Source: Duganella aquatilis (GTDB lineage Bacteria > Pseudomonadota > Gammaproteobacteria > Burkholderiales > Burkholderiaceae_D). From it: a DNA stretch of 64,000 nt. A program made the position numbers and the translations under genes. The first letter of the stretch is position 1. The number at the start of each line of letters is the position of its first letter. The stretch is taken from NCBI RefSeq assembly GCF_009674565.1, contig NZ_WKJL01000002.1, positions 124,001 through 188,000 of the forward strand, read 5' to 3'. The notes beneath the pieces are model-generated. The model saw only the letters and a list, made by a program, of their open reading frames with translations. It was not told the DNA's origin and searched no databases. Of the stretch, positions 38,911 to 46,940 are shown piece after piece.

Positions 38911-38942
38911 CAGGATAAATCCTTGTCTTGTTACAGGATAAA
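38911..38942. promoter_or_regulatory. Repeated CAGGATAAA boxes, divergent XRE/methyltransferase promoter
   Basis: Two direct copies of CAGGATAAA (38911-38919 and 38934-38942) lie 23 bp apart, about two helical turns, in the 93-bp gap between the XRE regulator and the methyltransferase. The first copy is part of a palindrome AGGAT-AA-ATCCT (38912-38923). They are good candidates for the binding sites of the XRE protein. Confidence 0.5.
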
Positions 38943-38988
38943 AACCCGCCTATTCTGCCCTGAACTATCTTTTTTTGGAGAAAACATC

Positions 38989-39756
38989 ATGCAACAGCAA
39001 GCCGTTGTCGCCCAGCAGTTCGGCAATACCGCCAGCGCCTACCTGACCAGCACGGTCCACTCGCAAGGCGCGGACCTGGCGCAGCTGCGCGAGATCGCCG
39101 CCGCCCTGCCGAAGCGTCCGCTGGTGCTGGACCTGGGCTGCGGCGCAGGCCATGCCAGCTTTGCGGTGGCGCCGGTGGCGGAATCAGTGACGGCGTTCGA
39201 CCTGTCGCCGGAAATGCTGACGGTGGTGGCCAACGCGGCGCGCGATCGCGGCCTCGGCAACATCGGCACGCAGCAAGGCAACGTGGCCAGCCTGCCGTTT
39301 GCCGACGCCTCGTTCTGCCTGGTGGTCACACGTTTTTCGGCGCACCACTGGCTGGACGTGCCGGCCGCGCTGCGCGAAGTCAAGCGCGTGCTGAAGCCGC
39401 GCGGCGTGTTCGTCATCATCGACATCACCGCGCCGGAAACGCCGCTGCACGACACCACGCTGCAGGCGGTGGAACTGCTGCGCGACGGCTCGCACGTGCG
39501 CGACTACCGTCCTGCGGAGTGGACGCGGATGCTGGACGACGCCGGCTTCACGAGCGAGCGCGTCAACGACTGGAAGCTGGACATGCGGTTCGACGACTGG
39601 ACCGCGCGCATGCGCACGCCGGCCGAGCGCGTCGCCGCCATCCGCAGCCTGTTCCGCACCGCGCCGGAAGAAACGCGCAACTATTTCGCCGTGCAGGCCG
39701 ATGATTCCTTCAGCATCGACTCGACGCTGTTCAAGGCCGCGCAGCGGCAGCCATGA
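38989..39756 (+). CDS. Class I SAM-dependent methyltransferase
   Basis: A 255-residue methyltransferase of the Methyltransf_11/UbiE-like type. Motif I is VLDLGCGAGHASF (about residues 46-58), followed by FDLSPEMLTVV, and FVIIDITAPE as motif III region. A TTTGGAG site precedes the ATG. The substrate is unknown. It is divergent from, and probably controlled by, the XRE regulator. Confidence 0.83.
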   Translation: MQQQAVVAQQFGNTASAYLTSTVHSQGADLAQLREIAAALPKRPLVLDLGCGAGHASFAVAPVAESVTAFDLSPEMLTVVANAARDRGLGNIGTQQGNVASLPFADASFCLVVTRFSAHHWLDVPAALREVKRVLKPRGVFVIIDITAPETPLHDTTLQAVELLRDGSHVRDYRPAEWTRMLDDAGFTSERVNDWKLDMRFDDWTARMRTPAERVAAIRSLFRTAPEETRNYFAVQADDSFSIDSTLFKAAQRQP

Positions 39757-39840
39757 CGGCGTCCGCGTAGCGTGCCGGCCGGCGCCGCCGGCGCGCCCAA
39801 CACCGCCGTCCCGCCAGTCATTTCCACCCAATTTGTGCCG

Positions 39841-39901
39841 TCATGGCATGATTAAAACGAATCCCAGCTACATTGTCAAACCCATGGCATCAACCTAATC
39901 T
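39841..39901 (+). promoter_or_regulatory. Promoter with palindrome for SDR-OYE-FAH operon
   Basis: TTGTCA (39873-39878), a 17-bp spacer and TAATCT (39896-39901) form a good promoter 46 bp before the SDR start. An 11-bp palindrome TCATG-G-CATGA (39841-39851) lies just upstream of the -35, and a related CATGGCATCA sits in the spacer, so a dimeric regulator could bind both. Confidence 0.55.
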
Positions 39902-39947
39902 TGTTCCTGTCAGCGCCAGGCGCGCTAAATTTTCAGGAGCAAACAAA

Positions 39948-40679
39948 ATGAACAACCTCTTCAATGAACTGCAAGGCAAAACCGTCCTGATCGTGGGCGG
40001 CACTTCCGGCATCGGCCTGTCGGCCGCCATCCAGGCCAAGGCGGCCGGCGCCGCCGTGATCGTCACCGGCTTCGACGCCGGGCGCGCCGCCGCTGTCGCG
40101 GCCGAACATGGCTTCGCCGGCTACCGCGTATTCGACGTCACGCAGGTGGAAACGGTGACGCCGGCGCTGGCCGACGTGCCAGGCATCGACCACCTGGTAC
40201 TGCTGGCCGGCAGCTTCGTCGCCGGCAAGGTGCTGGAAGCCGAAGTGCCTTACCTGCAACGCGCCTTCGATGAGCGGGTCTGGGCCGCCGTACACATCCT
40301 GCGCGCGCTGGGCGACCGCCTGGCCGCCGACGCCTCGGTCACCTTCATCTCCGGCGTGCTGGCCGACCGGCCGAACGCCTATGGCACCGCCATCCTGGCC
40401 GCCGCCAGCGCGGCGATGGAAGCCTTCGCCCGCGGCCTGGCGCTGGAACTGGCGCCGCGCCGCGTCAACACGCTGTCGCCGGGCCCGATCGACACCCCGC
40501 TGCTGGGCAAGGCCCTGGGCGCCGGCCGCGACGCCTACGTCGCCCACCTGGAATCGACGCTGCCGCTGCGCCGTCTCGGCAGCGCCGACGAAGCCGGCGC
40601 CGCCGTGGTGTTCCTGATGGCCAACCGCTACATGAACGGCGCCACGCTGCACATCGACGGCGGCGCCGGCCTGGTCTGA
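39948..40679 (+). CDS. Atypical SDR family protein
   Basis: A 243-residue short-chain dehydrogenase-like protein with an NAD(P)-binding VGGTSGIGLSAA motif (about residues 16-27), VSPG-type LSPGPIDTPLLG and C-terminal HIDGGAGLV. The usual YxxxK active site is absent: the position reads AYGTAILAAAS, with no lysine four residues after Tyr. It is either a diverged reductase subfamily or a non-classical enzyme. A CAGGAG ribosome binding site precedes the ATG at 39948. It is first in an operon with an Old Yellow Enzyme gene (11 bp). Confidence 0.82.
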   Translation: MNNLFNELQGKTVLIVGGTSGIGLSAAIQAKAAGAAVIVTGFDAGRAAAVAAEHGFAGYRVFDVTQVETVTPALADVPGIDHLVLLAGSFVAGKVLEAEVPYLQRAFDERVWAAVHILRALGDRLAADASVTFISGVLADRPNAYGTAILAAASAAMEAFARGLALELAPRRVNTLSPGPIDTPLLGKALGAGRDAYVAHLESTLPLRRLGSADEAGAAVVFLMANRYMNGATLHIDGGAGLV

Positions 40680-40690
40680 GGAGAACCATC

Positions 40691-41767
40691 ATGAGCCTGT
40701 TACTCGAACCGCTGCAACTGGGCGCCATCCGCGCGCCCAACCGCATCCTGATGGCGCCCATGACGCGGGCGCGCGGCACCCGCCAACACCTGCCGACGCC
40801 GATGATGGCCGACTACTACGCGCAGCGCGCCTCCGCCGGCCTGATCATCAGCGAAGCGATCGGCATCAGCCAGCAAGGACTGGGCTGGGCCTACGCCACC
40901 GGCCTCTGGTCCGGCGCGCAGGTGGCCGGCTGGCGTGCCGTGACCGACAAGGTGCATGAGGCTGGCGGCCGCATCATCGCCCAGCTGTGGCACATGGGCC
41001 GCACCGTGCATCCGGACTTCCTGGGCGGCCAGCCGCCGGTGTCGTCGTCCGCCACCACCGCGCCCGGCCTGGCCCACACCTATGCCGGCACCCAGCCCTA
41101 CGCGGCGGCCCGGCCGCTGCGACTGGATGAAATCCCCGGCATCCTGCACGACTTTGCCACCGCCGCGCGCAACGCCATGCTGGCCGGCTTCGACGGCGTG
41201 CAGCTGCACGCGTCGAACGGCTACCTGGTCGACCAGTTCCTGCGCGACAGCGGCAACTTCCGCGACGACCAGTACGGCGGCAGCATCGCCAACCGCATCC
41301 GCCTGCTGAAGGAAGTGACGCAGGCGCTGTCCGATGCGATCGGCGCCGACCGCGTCGGCGTGCGGCTGTCGCCGAACGGCGAAACCCAGGGCGTGCGCGA
41401 CAGCGCGCCGCTGCCGCTGTTCACCGCCGCGCTGGAAACCCTGTCGTCGCTGGGCATCGCCCACCTGGAGCTGCGCGAACCGCCGCCAAACGGCAGCTTC
41501 GGCGTTGGCGAAACCATGCCGCTGGCGCCGCTGCTGCGTTCCGCGTTCAAGGGACCGGTGCTGCTCAATTCCGACTTTGACGCGGCGCGCGCCGAGCGTG
41601 ACCTGCGCGCCGGCATCGGCGACGCCATCGCCTTCGGCCGGCCGTTCATCGCCAACCCCGACCTGCCGCGACGCATCGCGCAAGGCCTGCCGCTGGCGGC
41701 GGACGACCGCGACACCTGGTTCACCCAGGATGCACTGGGCTACACCGACTACCCGGCAGCGGCGTGA
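40691..41767 (+). CDS. Old Yellow Enzyme family NADH:flavin oxidoreductase (alkene reductase)
   Basis: FMN-dependent ene-reductase of 358 aa, related to NemA. It has the N-terminal APMTRARGT motif, the active-site pair in GVQLHASNGYLVDQFL (His and Asn), the YGGSIANR motif and the C-terminal AFGRPFIANPDLP phosphate-binding segment. Such enzymes reduce activated C=C bonds in enones, maleimides or nitro compounds. It is cotranscribed with the SDR gene and probably with the FAH-family gene 47 bp downstream. Confidence 0.92.
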   Translation: MSLLLEPLQLGAIRAPNRILMAPMTRARGTRQHLPTPMMADYYAQRASAGLIISEAIGISQQGLGWAYATGLWSGAQVAGWRAVTDKVHEAGGRIIAQLWHMGRTVHPDFLGGQPPVSSSATTAPGLAHTYAGTQPYAAARPLRLDEIPGILHDFATAARNAMLAGFDGVQLHASNGYLVDQFLRDSGNFRDDQYGGSIANRIRLLKEVTQALSDAIGADRVGVRLSPNGETQGVRDSAPLPLFTAALETLSSLGIAHLELREPPPNGSFGVGETMPLAPLLRSAFKGPVLLNSDFDAARAERDLRAGIGDAIAFGRPFIANPDLPRRIAQGLPLAADDRDTWFTQDALGYTDYPAAA

Positions 41768-41814
41768 GTTGACATGGCATACAATGGCCCCAGCACTCAC
41801 AACAGGAGACAGGC

Positions 41815-42882
41815 ATGCAAGAAAATCGTCGTAATTTTCTCAAGCTGGGCGCCACCAGTGCAGCGGTAGGCGTGTTGGGTCAGGCAGCGGCGGCGGCGGC
41901 GGACACACCGCAGGTCGGCGCCATCGCGCCGCTGGCGGCGAAGCTGGGCCTGCGCCTGGCCAGCTTTGCGCCGGGGCCGCAGGACAAGCCGCGCGTCGGC
42001 GTGGTGTTCGATGACGGCCAGGTGCTCGACGTCGGCGCCGAAGCGAAGCGGCAAAAAGTGACGCTGGCGTTCGATCCCGGTTCCATGCTGTCCCTGATCG
42101 ACAGCGGCGACCAGGGCCTGGCCCAGGTGCATGCGCTGGCCGAGCGCGCGGCGCTGCTGCGCATCATGCGGCCCACCGTCAACCAGGTACGCCTGCTGTC
42201 GCCGATTCCGCGGCCGCGCGCCAACATCTACGCGGTGGGCTGGAATTACCTCGACCATTTTGAGGAAGGCAAGGCGGCGCGCGTCGACCGCGTGGTGACC
42301 GAGTACCCGGCCAATCCGGTGTTCTTCACCAAGGGCGTCAACACCATGAACGGCCCGTTCGACACCATCCCCTTCGACGCCAGCAACTCGACGCAGGTGG
42401 ACTGGGAAGCGGAACTGGCGGTGGTCATCGGCCGCGGCGGACGCAACATCACGGAAGAGCAGGCGATGCACCACGTGTTCGGCTACGCGGTCTACAACGA
42501 CACCACCGCCCGCGACGTGCAGCAGAAGCGCCATGGTGGCCAGTGGTTCAAGGGCAAGAGCCTGGACGGCTACGGCCCGATGGGACCGTGGATCGTCACC
42601 GCGGCCGGCCTGAACCTGGACAATGCACGCGTCATCAGCCGCGTCAACGGCGTGGAAAAGCAGAACGCCAGCTACAAGCAGATGTACTTCAAGATCCCGC
42701 GCGTGATCGCCGAACTGTCGCGCGGCATGACGCTGGAAGCGGGCGACATCATCACCACCGGCACCCCGTCCGGTGTCGGCTTCAGCCGCAAGCCGCCGGA
42801 GTTCATGAAGCCGGGCGACGTGATGGAAACCGAAGTCACCGGCATCGGCATCATCCGCAACGTCATCAAGGCGGAAGGCTAG
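41815..42882 (+). CDS. Tat-exported fumarylacetoacetate hydrolase family protein
   Basis: A 355-residue FAH-superfamily protein. The core domain (about residues 110-350) has PKPNI-like PRPRANIYAVGWNY, metal-ligand acidic residues in DWEAELAVVIG, and the C-terminal ITTGTPSGVGFSRKPP. Unusually, it begins with a twin-arginine signal, NRRNFLKLGATSAAVG, followed by an Ala-rich stretch, so it is predicted to be exported folded to the periplasm. An AACAGGAG site precedes the ATG. It may act on a ring-cleavage or keto-acid product; the substrate is unknown. Confidence 0.85.
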   Translation: MQENRRNFLKLGATSAAVGVLGQAAAAAADTPQVGAIAPLAAKLGLRLASFAPGPQDKPRVGVVFDDGQVLDVGAEAKRQKVTLAFDPGSMLSLIDSGDQGLAQVHALAERAALLRIMRPTVNQVRLLSPIPRPRANIYAVGWNYLDHFEEGKAARVDRVVTEYPANPVFFTKGVNTMNGPFDTIPFDASNSTQVDWEAELAVVIGRGGRNITEEQAMHHVFGYAVYNDTTARDVQQKRHGGQWFKGKSLDGYGPMGPWIVTAAGLNLDNARVISRVNGVEKQNASYKQMYFKIPRVIAELSRGMTLEAGDIITTGTPSGVGFSRKPPEFMKPGDVMETEVTGIGIIRNVIKAEG

Positions 42883-42915
42883 TTTTACAGTAGAGGCTCT
42901 TGCGGATGCCAGCGA

Positions 42916-43369
42916 TCAAGGCGTCGACCTTGGTCGCCAGTCTGAGAACTTCTCCTTGAATGAAACTTCGCCGGTGTGAAAGAAAATCGATATCGTATAG
43001 CGCAGATCAAGGCTGGCGGGAACGCTTCTGCCTTGATCATCCAGCAGATACCGCAAAAGAAAGCCCGCAGTTTTTACGCCGGGCAGTCCGACCTCCAACA
43101 TGGTGCCTTCCACCTTGCATATTGCAGCAGACCGCCGATCTATCCAGAGGTTTGCCTTGACAGGTTTGGTGCCGTTGACGAACCTGGAATAAATCTCATA
43201 AACGCCGCATACTTGGCCATCCATCACTTGATCGCCTAAAAACTGGATGGAAGACGGCTTCTTTCTGAAATACTGTCCACACAGAGGAATACTCCTGCGG
43301 AAAGGCAGCGCTCATCATTGTCATGAAGCTCATCATCACAAGACATCTAATGGTCCGTAGATTCAACAT
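42916..43369 (-). pseudogene. Frameshifted gene for a secreted protein
   Basis: Reading from ATG at 43369 gives a signal-peptide-like start (MLNLRTIRCLVMMSFMTMMS then AAFPQEYSSVWTVFQK). At an A-run (43262-43264) the frame must shift by one base to continue into an open 103-plus residue stretch containing FLGDQVMDGQVCGVYEIYS, PVKANLWIDRR and FKEKFSDW. The latter reads like a periplasmic protein with lipoprotein-carrier-like strands. The 454-bp span is one base over a multiple of three. The stretch is more AT-rich than its neighbours. It could be a genuine pseudogene or a one-base sequence error. Confidence 0.62.
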
Positions 43370-43729
43370 TTTTTCTCATCAAGACACGAAACGTTCCGGC
43401 GATCAGGGACGTTTCCAGCATTAGATTAACGACTCAAGAACTCGGCTATCGCGAGCATTGGTAACAGGCGTGTCAGCTTAAGCCGGTACTGATACGGAAG
43501 ATTAATACAATGATCATCTTTTGAGGTGTGTCAAATACTTCAGGCGGCCAGAATGAGCACCATTTTTCGGGTGTAAATTCATCGCACTGTTGAGGAGGGT
43601 GTGAAATGTGCCCAAGCAGACATTCACGGACAACGCCGATGGCTATCGAGGTCGTCGCGGTCTCGTGAAAGGAGATGACATCATACGTTTAGGGGCGACA
43701 CGTCAATGAGGACGCATGCCGCGACATGC
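43370..43729. other. AT-rich non-coding stretch beside peroxiredoxin
   Basis: No confident gene. One 33-codon open frame (GTG 43608 to TGA 43709, plus strand) has a strong GAGGAGGG site at 43593-43600 but resembles no family I know. The region has lower GC than the flanks and marks the junction between the accessory block and the peroxiredoxin-dcw core. Confidence 0.4.
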
Positions 43730-43756
43730 AAAGACGGCGCCATCGGCGCCGTCTTT
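43730..43756 (-). terminator. Terminator of the peroxiredoxin gene
   Basis: A perfect 12-bp stem, AAAGACGGCGCC (43730-43741) and GGCGCCGTCTTT (43745-43756), with a 3-nt loop, starts 4 bp past the peroxiredoxin stop. The T-run is short (TTT), so it may act in both directions. Confidence 0.82.
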
Positions 43757-43760
43757 CTGA

Positions 43761-44264
43761 TTACAGCTGACCCAGCAGCGTCTCGGCGTTCGAGACTTCG
43801 AACTTGCCGCCCTGCTCGATGTTGAGCTGGGTGACCACGCCGTCTTCCGCCAGCAGCGAGTAGCGCTGCGAACGGGTGCCCATGCCGAACTTGCTGAAGT
43901 CGGCGTCCAGGCCCAGTGCTTTCGAGTACGAGGCATTGCCGTCGGCCATGAAGCGCACGATGCCGGTGGCTTTCTGGTCGCGGCCCCAGGCGCCCATCAC
44001 GAACGCGTCGTTGACCGAGATGCACCAGATTTCATCGACGCCCTTGGCCTTCAGTTCTTCCGCGTGCTTGACGTAGCCTGGCACGTGCTGCGCCGAGCAG
44101 GTCGGGGTGTAGGCGCCCGGCAGGCCGAAGATGGCGATCTTTTTGCCCTTGACCAGATCCTGCACGTTGAAAGTGTTCGGGCCCAGCGAGCAGCCTTCGG
44201 TTTCGGTTTCGATGAATTCGGCCAGAGTGCCTTCTGGCAATTTGTCGCCAATCTTGATGGTCAT
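43761..44264 (-). CDS. Peroxiredoxin (Prx5 type)
   Basis: Thiol peroxidase of 167 aa in the Prx5/redoxin family. The active site PGAYTPTCSAQHVPGY carries the peroxidatic cysteine (about residue 56). The conserved arginine lies in the MGTRSQRYSLL segment. It reduces hydroperoxides in the cytoplasm, probably with glutaredoxin or thioredoxin. It follows ftsZ on the same strand, separated by a terminator, a placement I recall from other Burkholderiales. Confidence 0.93.
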   Translation of the reverse strand: MTIKIGDKLPEGTLAEFIETETEGCSLGPNTFNVQDLVKGKKIAIFGLPGAYTPTCSAQHVPGYVKHAEELKAKGVDEIWCISVNDAFVMGAWGRDQKATGIVRFMADGNASYSKALGLDADFSKFGMGTRSQRYSLLAEDGVVTQLNIEQGGKFEVSNAETLLGQL

Positions 44265-44292
44265 GGATGACTCCTTTTGTCGCTTTGAATGT

Positions 44293-44320
44293 AAAAAAGC
44301 CGCACCGAGGTGCGGCTTTT
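44293..44320 (-). terminator. Terminator of the dcw cluster (after ftsZ)
   Basis: The stem GCCGCACC/GGTGCGGC is extended by four A-T pairs. On the minus strand it is followed by a T-tract (TTTTTT in total). It lies 26 bp past the ftsZ stop. Confidence 0.9.
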
Positions 44321-44345
44321 CCCGGAATAGAACCGGCAGTATGCC

Positions 44346-45572
44346 TTAATCGGCCTGTTTGCGCAGGAACGCTGGAATGTCGTAGGTTTCCATGCCGTTC
44401 TTCTCCATCGCGCGCACCTGCTCCGAGGCCGATTCGCGACGCCATACCGCTGGCGCCTTCATGCCGTCGAAGGCTGGCGATGCGCCGCCGCCCATGCCGC
44501 CGGCCGCGCCCATCGACAGGCCTTGCGCCGCCGCCGCGCCGCCCATGGCAGCCGATGGCATCATCGGGCTGTTGTGGGTGCCGGTGCGCAGCATCTGCTG
44601 AGGCACCAGTTGCACGTGCTTCTTGGCTTTGCCCAGGCCGGTGGCCACCACGGTCACGCGGATGTTGTCGCCCATGTCGTCGTCATAGGCGATACCCTGC
44701 GCGATCGACGCGTCCGGCGCCGCGAACGCGCGCACCGCCGCCATGACTTCCTTGATCTCCTTGCCTTTCAGGCCGCGCGATGCGGTGACGTTCACCAGCA
44801 CGCCGCGCGCGCCCGACAGGTCGACGCCGTCCAGCAGCGGCGAGGCCACGGCTTGTTCGGCGGCGATGCGTGCGCGGTCGACGCCGGAGGCGGTGGCGGT
44901 GCCCATCATGGCCTTGCCCTGCTCGCCCATGATGGTTTTCACGTCGTTGAAGTCGACGTTGATGTGGCCCGGCACGTTGATGATCTCGGCGATACCGGCG
45001 ACGGCGTTGTTCAGCACATCGTCGGCGTGCTGCAGCCATTCGATCAGCGATTCGTCTTCGTAGATCTCTTCCAGCTTCTCATTCAGGATCACGATCAGCG
45101 AGTCGACGTTGGCCGACAGCTGTTCCAGGCCTTCGTCGGCGATGTCCATGCACTTCTGGCCTTCGTGCGAGAACGGCTTCGACACCACGGCGACGGTCAG
45201 CGCGCCCAGCGACTTGGCCACTTCGGCCACGATCGGTGCGGCGCCGGTGCCGGTGCCGCCGCCCATGCCGGCGGCGATGAAGACCATGTGCGCGCCGCGC
45301 AGCGAGTCTTCAATGCGCTGGCGCGATTCTTCCGCCAGCTTGCGGCCGACGTCCGGCTTCATGCCCGCACCCAGGCCGGTCTCGCCGATCTGGATGACGT
45401 TGTCGGCTTTGGAAGTCGACAGTGCTTGCGCGTCGGTGTTGGCGGCGATGAACTCGACGCCCGACATGCCCTTGTTGATCATGTGCTGCACCGCGTTGCC
45501 ACCCGCACCGCCGACACCGACGACCTTGATGACGGTACCCAAAGCTGCGTTATCGACCATATCGAACTCCAT
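44346..45572 (-). CDS. ftsZ: Cell division GTPase FtsZ
   Basis: Tubulin homologue that forms the Z ring at midcell. The 408-residue protein has VGVGGAGGNAV at the N-terminus, the tubulin signature GGGTGTGAAP, and the NVDFNDVKTIM T7-loop. After a Gly/Ala/Met-rich linker comes the conserved C-terminal peptide YDIPAFLRKQAD that binds FtsA, ZipA and other partners. It is the last gene of the dcw cluster. The 111-bp gap from ftsA holds a possible separate promoter (-10 TACAAT, 45625-45620). Confidence 0.98.
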   Translation of the reverse strand: MEFDMVDNAALGTVIKVVGVGGAGGNAVQHMINKGMSGVEFIAANTDAQALSTSKADNVIQIGETGLGAGMKPDVGRKLAEESRQRIEDSLRGAHMVFIAAGMGGGTGTGAAPIVAEVAKSLGALTVAVVSKPFSHEGQKCMDIADEGLEQLSANVDSLIVILNEKLEEIYEDESLIEWLQHADDVLNNAVAGIAEIINVPGHINVDFNDVKTIMGEQGKAMMGTATASGVDRARIAAEQAVASPLLDGVDLSGARGVLVNVTASRGLKGKEIKEVMAAVRAFAAPDASIAQGIAYDDDMGDNIRVTVVATGLGKAKKHVQLVPQQMLRTGTHNSPMMPSAAMGGAAAAQGLSMGAAGGMGGGASPAFDGMKAPAVWRRESASEQVRAMEKNGMETYDIPAFLRKQAD

Positions 45573-45683
45573 GATGTGACTCCCTATCAGAATGCGGTTT
45601 TCAAGCGCCAGTCCTCATAATTGTAGGAGAACTGGAGATTGAAAACTGCGGTTTAATATAAAAAAATTTGTACCTACCCTGCC

Positions 45684-46916
45684 TCAGAAATTCCCGAGGA
45701 ACCATTCCTTCATGCGCTGCCACACTGCCTTCACCGAACCATCCTGCCGCGTGACGATGTGGCCACGCAGGTACTGCTTTTTCGCTTCCTGTAACAGGCC
45801 AAGCACGGTCGCGTAGCGCGGGCTGCGCACCACGTCGGCCAGCTGGCCACGGTAGTCCGGCGTGCCCAAACGCGCCGGCTTCAGGAAAATGTCTTCCGCC
45901 ATCTCGACCATGCCCGGCATGATCGCGGTGCCGCCGGTCAGCACGATGCCCGACGACAGCACGCCTTCGTAACCCGATTCGCGCACCACCTGGTGCACCA
46001 TCGCGAACAGCTCCTCCACGCGCGGCTCGATGACGGCGGCCAGCGCCTGGCGCGACAGGTTGCGCGGACCGCGGTCGCCGAGGCCCGGCACTTCCAGCGA
46101 TTCGCCCGGATCGGCCAGCACCTGCTTGGCCACGCCGTAGCGGATCTTGATCTCTTCCGCTTCGGTGGTCGGCGTGCGCAGCGCCATGGCGATGTCGTTG
46201 GTGATCTGGTCGCCGGCGATCGGAATCACGGCGGTGTGGCGGATCGCGCCGTCGGAGAACACCGCCACGTCGGTGGTGCCGCCGCCGATGTCGATCAGCA
46301 CCACGCCCAGTTCCTTCTCGTCGCCGGTCAGCACCGCGTCGGCCGAGGCCATTGGCTGCAGGATCAGGTCCGACACTTCCAGGCCGCAGCGGCGCACGCA
46401 CTTGACGATGTTCTGCACCGCCGACACCGCGCCGGTGACGATGTGCACTTTCACTTCCAGGCGGATGCCGCTCATGCCGATCGGTTCGCGCACATCTTCC
46501 TGGCTGTCGACGATGAACTCCTGCGGCACCGTATGCAGCAATTGCTGGTCGGTCGGAATGTTAACCGCCTTTGCCGTTTCAATGACGCGCGCTACGTCGG
46601 TCGCCGTCACTTCCTTGTCCTTGATGGCCACCATGCCGCTCGAATTGAAGCTGCGGATATGGCTGCCCGCGATGCCCGCGTAGACATTGCGGATCTTGCA
46701 GTCGGCCATCAGCTCCGCTTCTTCCAGCGCGCGCTGGATCGATTCCACGGTCGCTTCGATGTTGACCACCACGCCCTTCTTCAGGCCTCGCGATTCGTGC
46801 TGGCCCAGGCCAATCACTTCGTGGCGTCCATCGCCCATCACCTCGGCCACCACGGCAACCACCTTGGAGGTGCCGATATCGAGGCCGACGATCAGGTTTT
46901 TCGCGTCTTTAGTCAT
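45684..46916 (-). CDS. ftsA: Cell division protein FtsA
   Basis: Actin-like ATPase that tethers FtsZ to the membrane. The 410-residue protein has the phosphate-1 motif VGLDIGTSKVVAVV, the SHUT-type 1C domain (about 85-165), the phosphate-2 motif VLIDIGGGTTDVAVF and the adenosine motif LTGGTAIMPGM. The C-terminal amphipathic membrane-targeting helix is visible in VWQRMKEWFLGNF. It follows ftsQ by 24 bp. Confidence 0.97.
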   Translation of the reverse strand: MTKDAKNLIVGLDIGTSKVVAVVAEVMGDGRHEVIGLGQHESRGLKKGVVVNIEATVESIQRALEEAELMADCKIRNVYAGIAGSHIRSFNSSGMVAIKDKEVTATDVARVIETAKAVNIPTDQQLLHTVPQEFIVDSQEDVREPIGMSGIRLEVKVHIVTGAVSAVQNIVKCVRRCGLEVSDLILQPMASADAVLTGDEKELGVVLIDIGGGTTDVAVFSDGAIRHTAVIPIAGDQITNDIAMALRTPTTEAEEIKIRYGVAKQVLADPGESLEVPGLGDRGPRNLSRQALAAVIEPRVEELFAMVHQVVRESGYEGVLSSGIVLTGGTAIMPGMVEMAEDIFLKPARLGTPDYRGQLADVVRSPRYATVLGLLQEAKKQYLRGHIVTRQDGSVKAVWQRMKEWFLGNF

Positions 46917-46940
46917 TTCTTCTCTGCCTGCTAGTTATGC

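Noticed and set aside
41768..41790. TTGACA and TACAAT just before the FAH-family gene
   Set aside because: Only 5 bp separate the hexamers, so they cannot form one sigma-70 promoter.
43608..43709. 33-codon frame with a very good ribosome binding site (GAGGAGGG) between the pseudogene and the peroxiredoxin gene
   Set aside because: No recognisable family, very short, and another tiny frame shares the same site. Mentioned only as part of the intergenic description.
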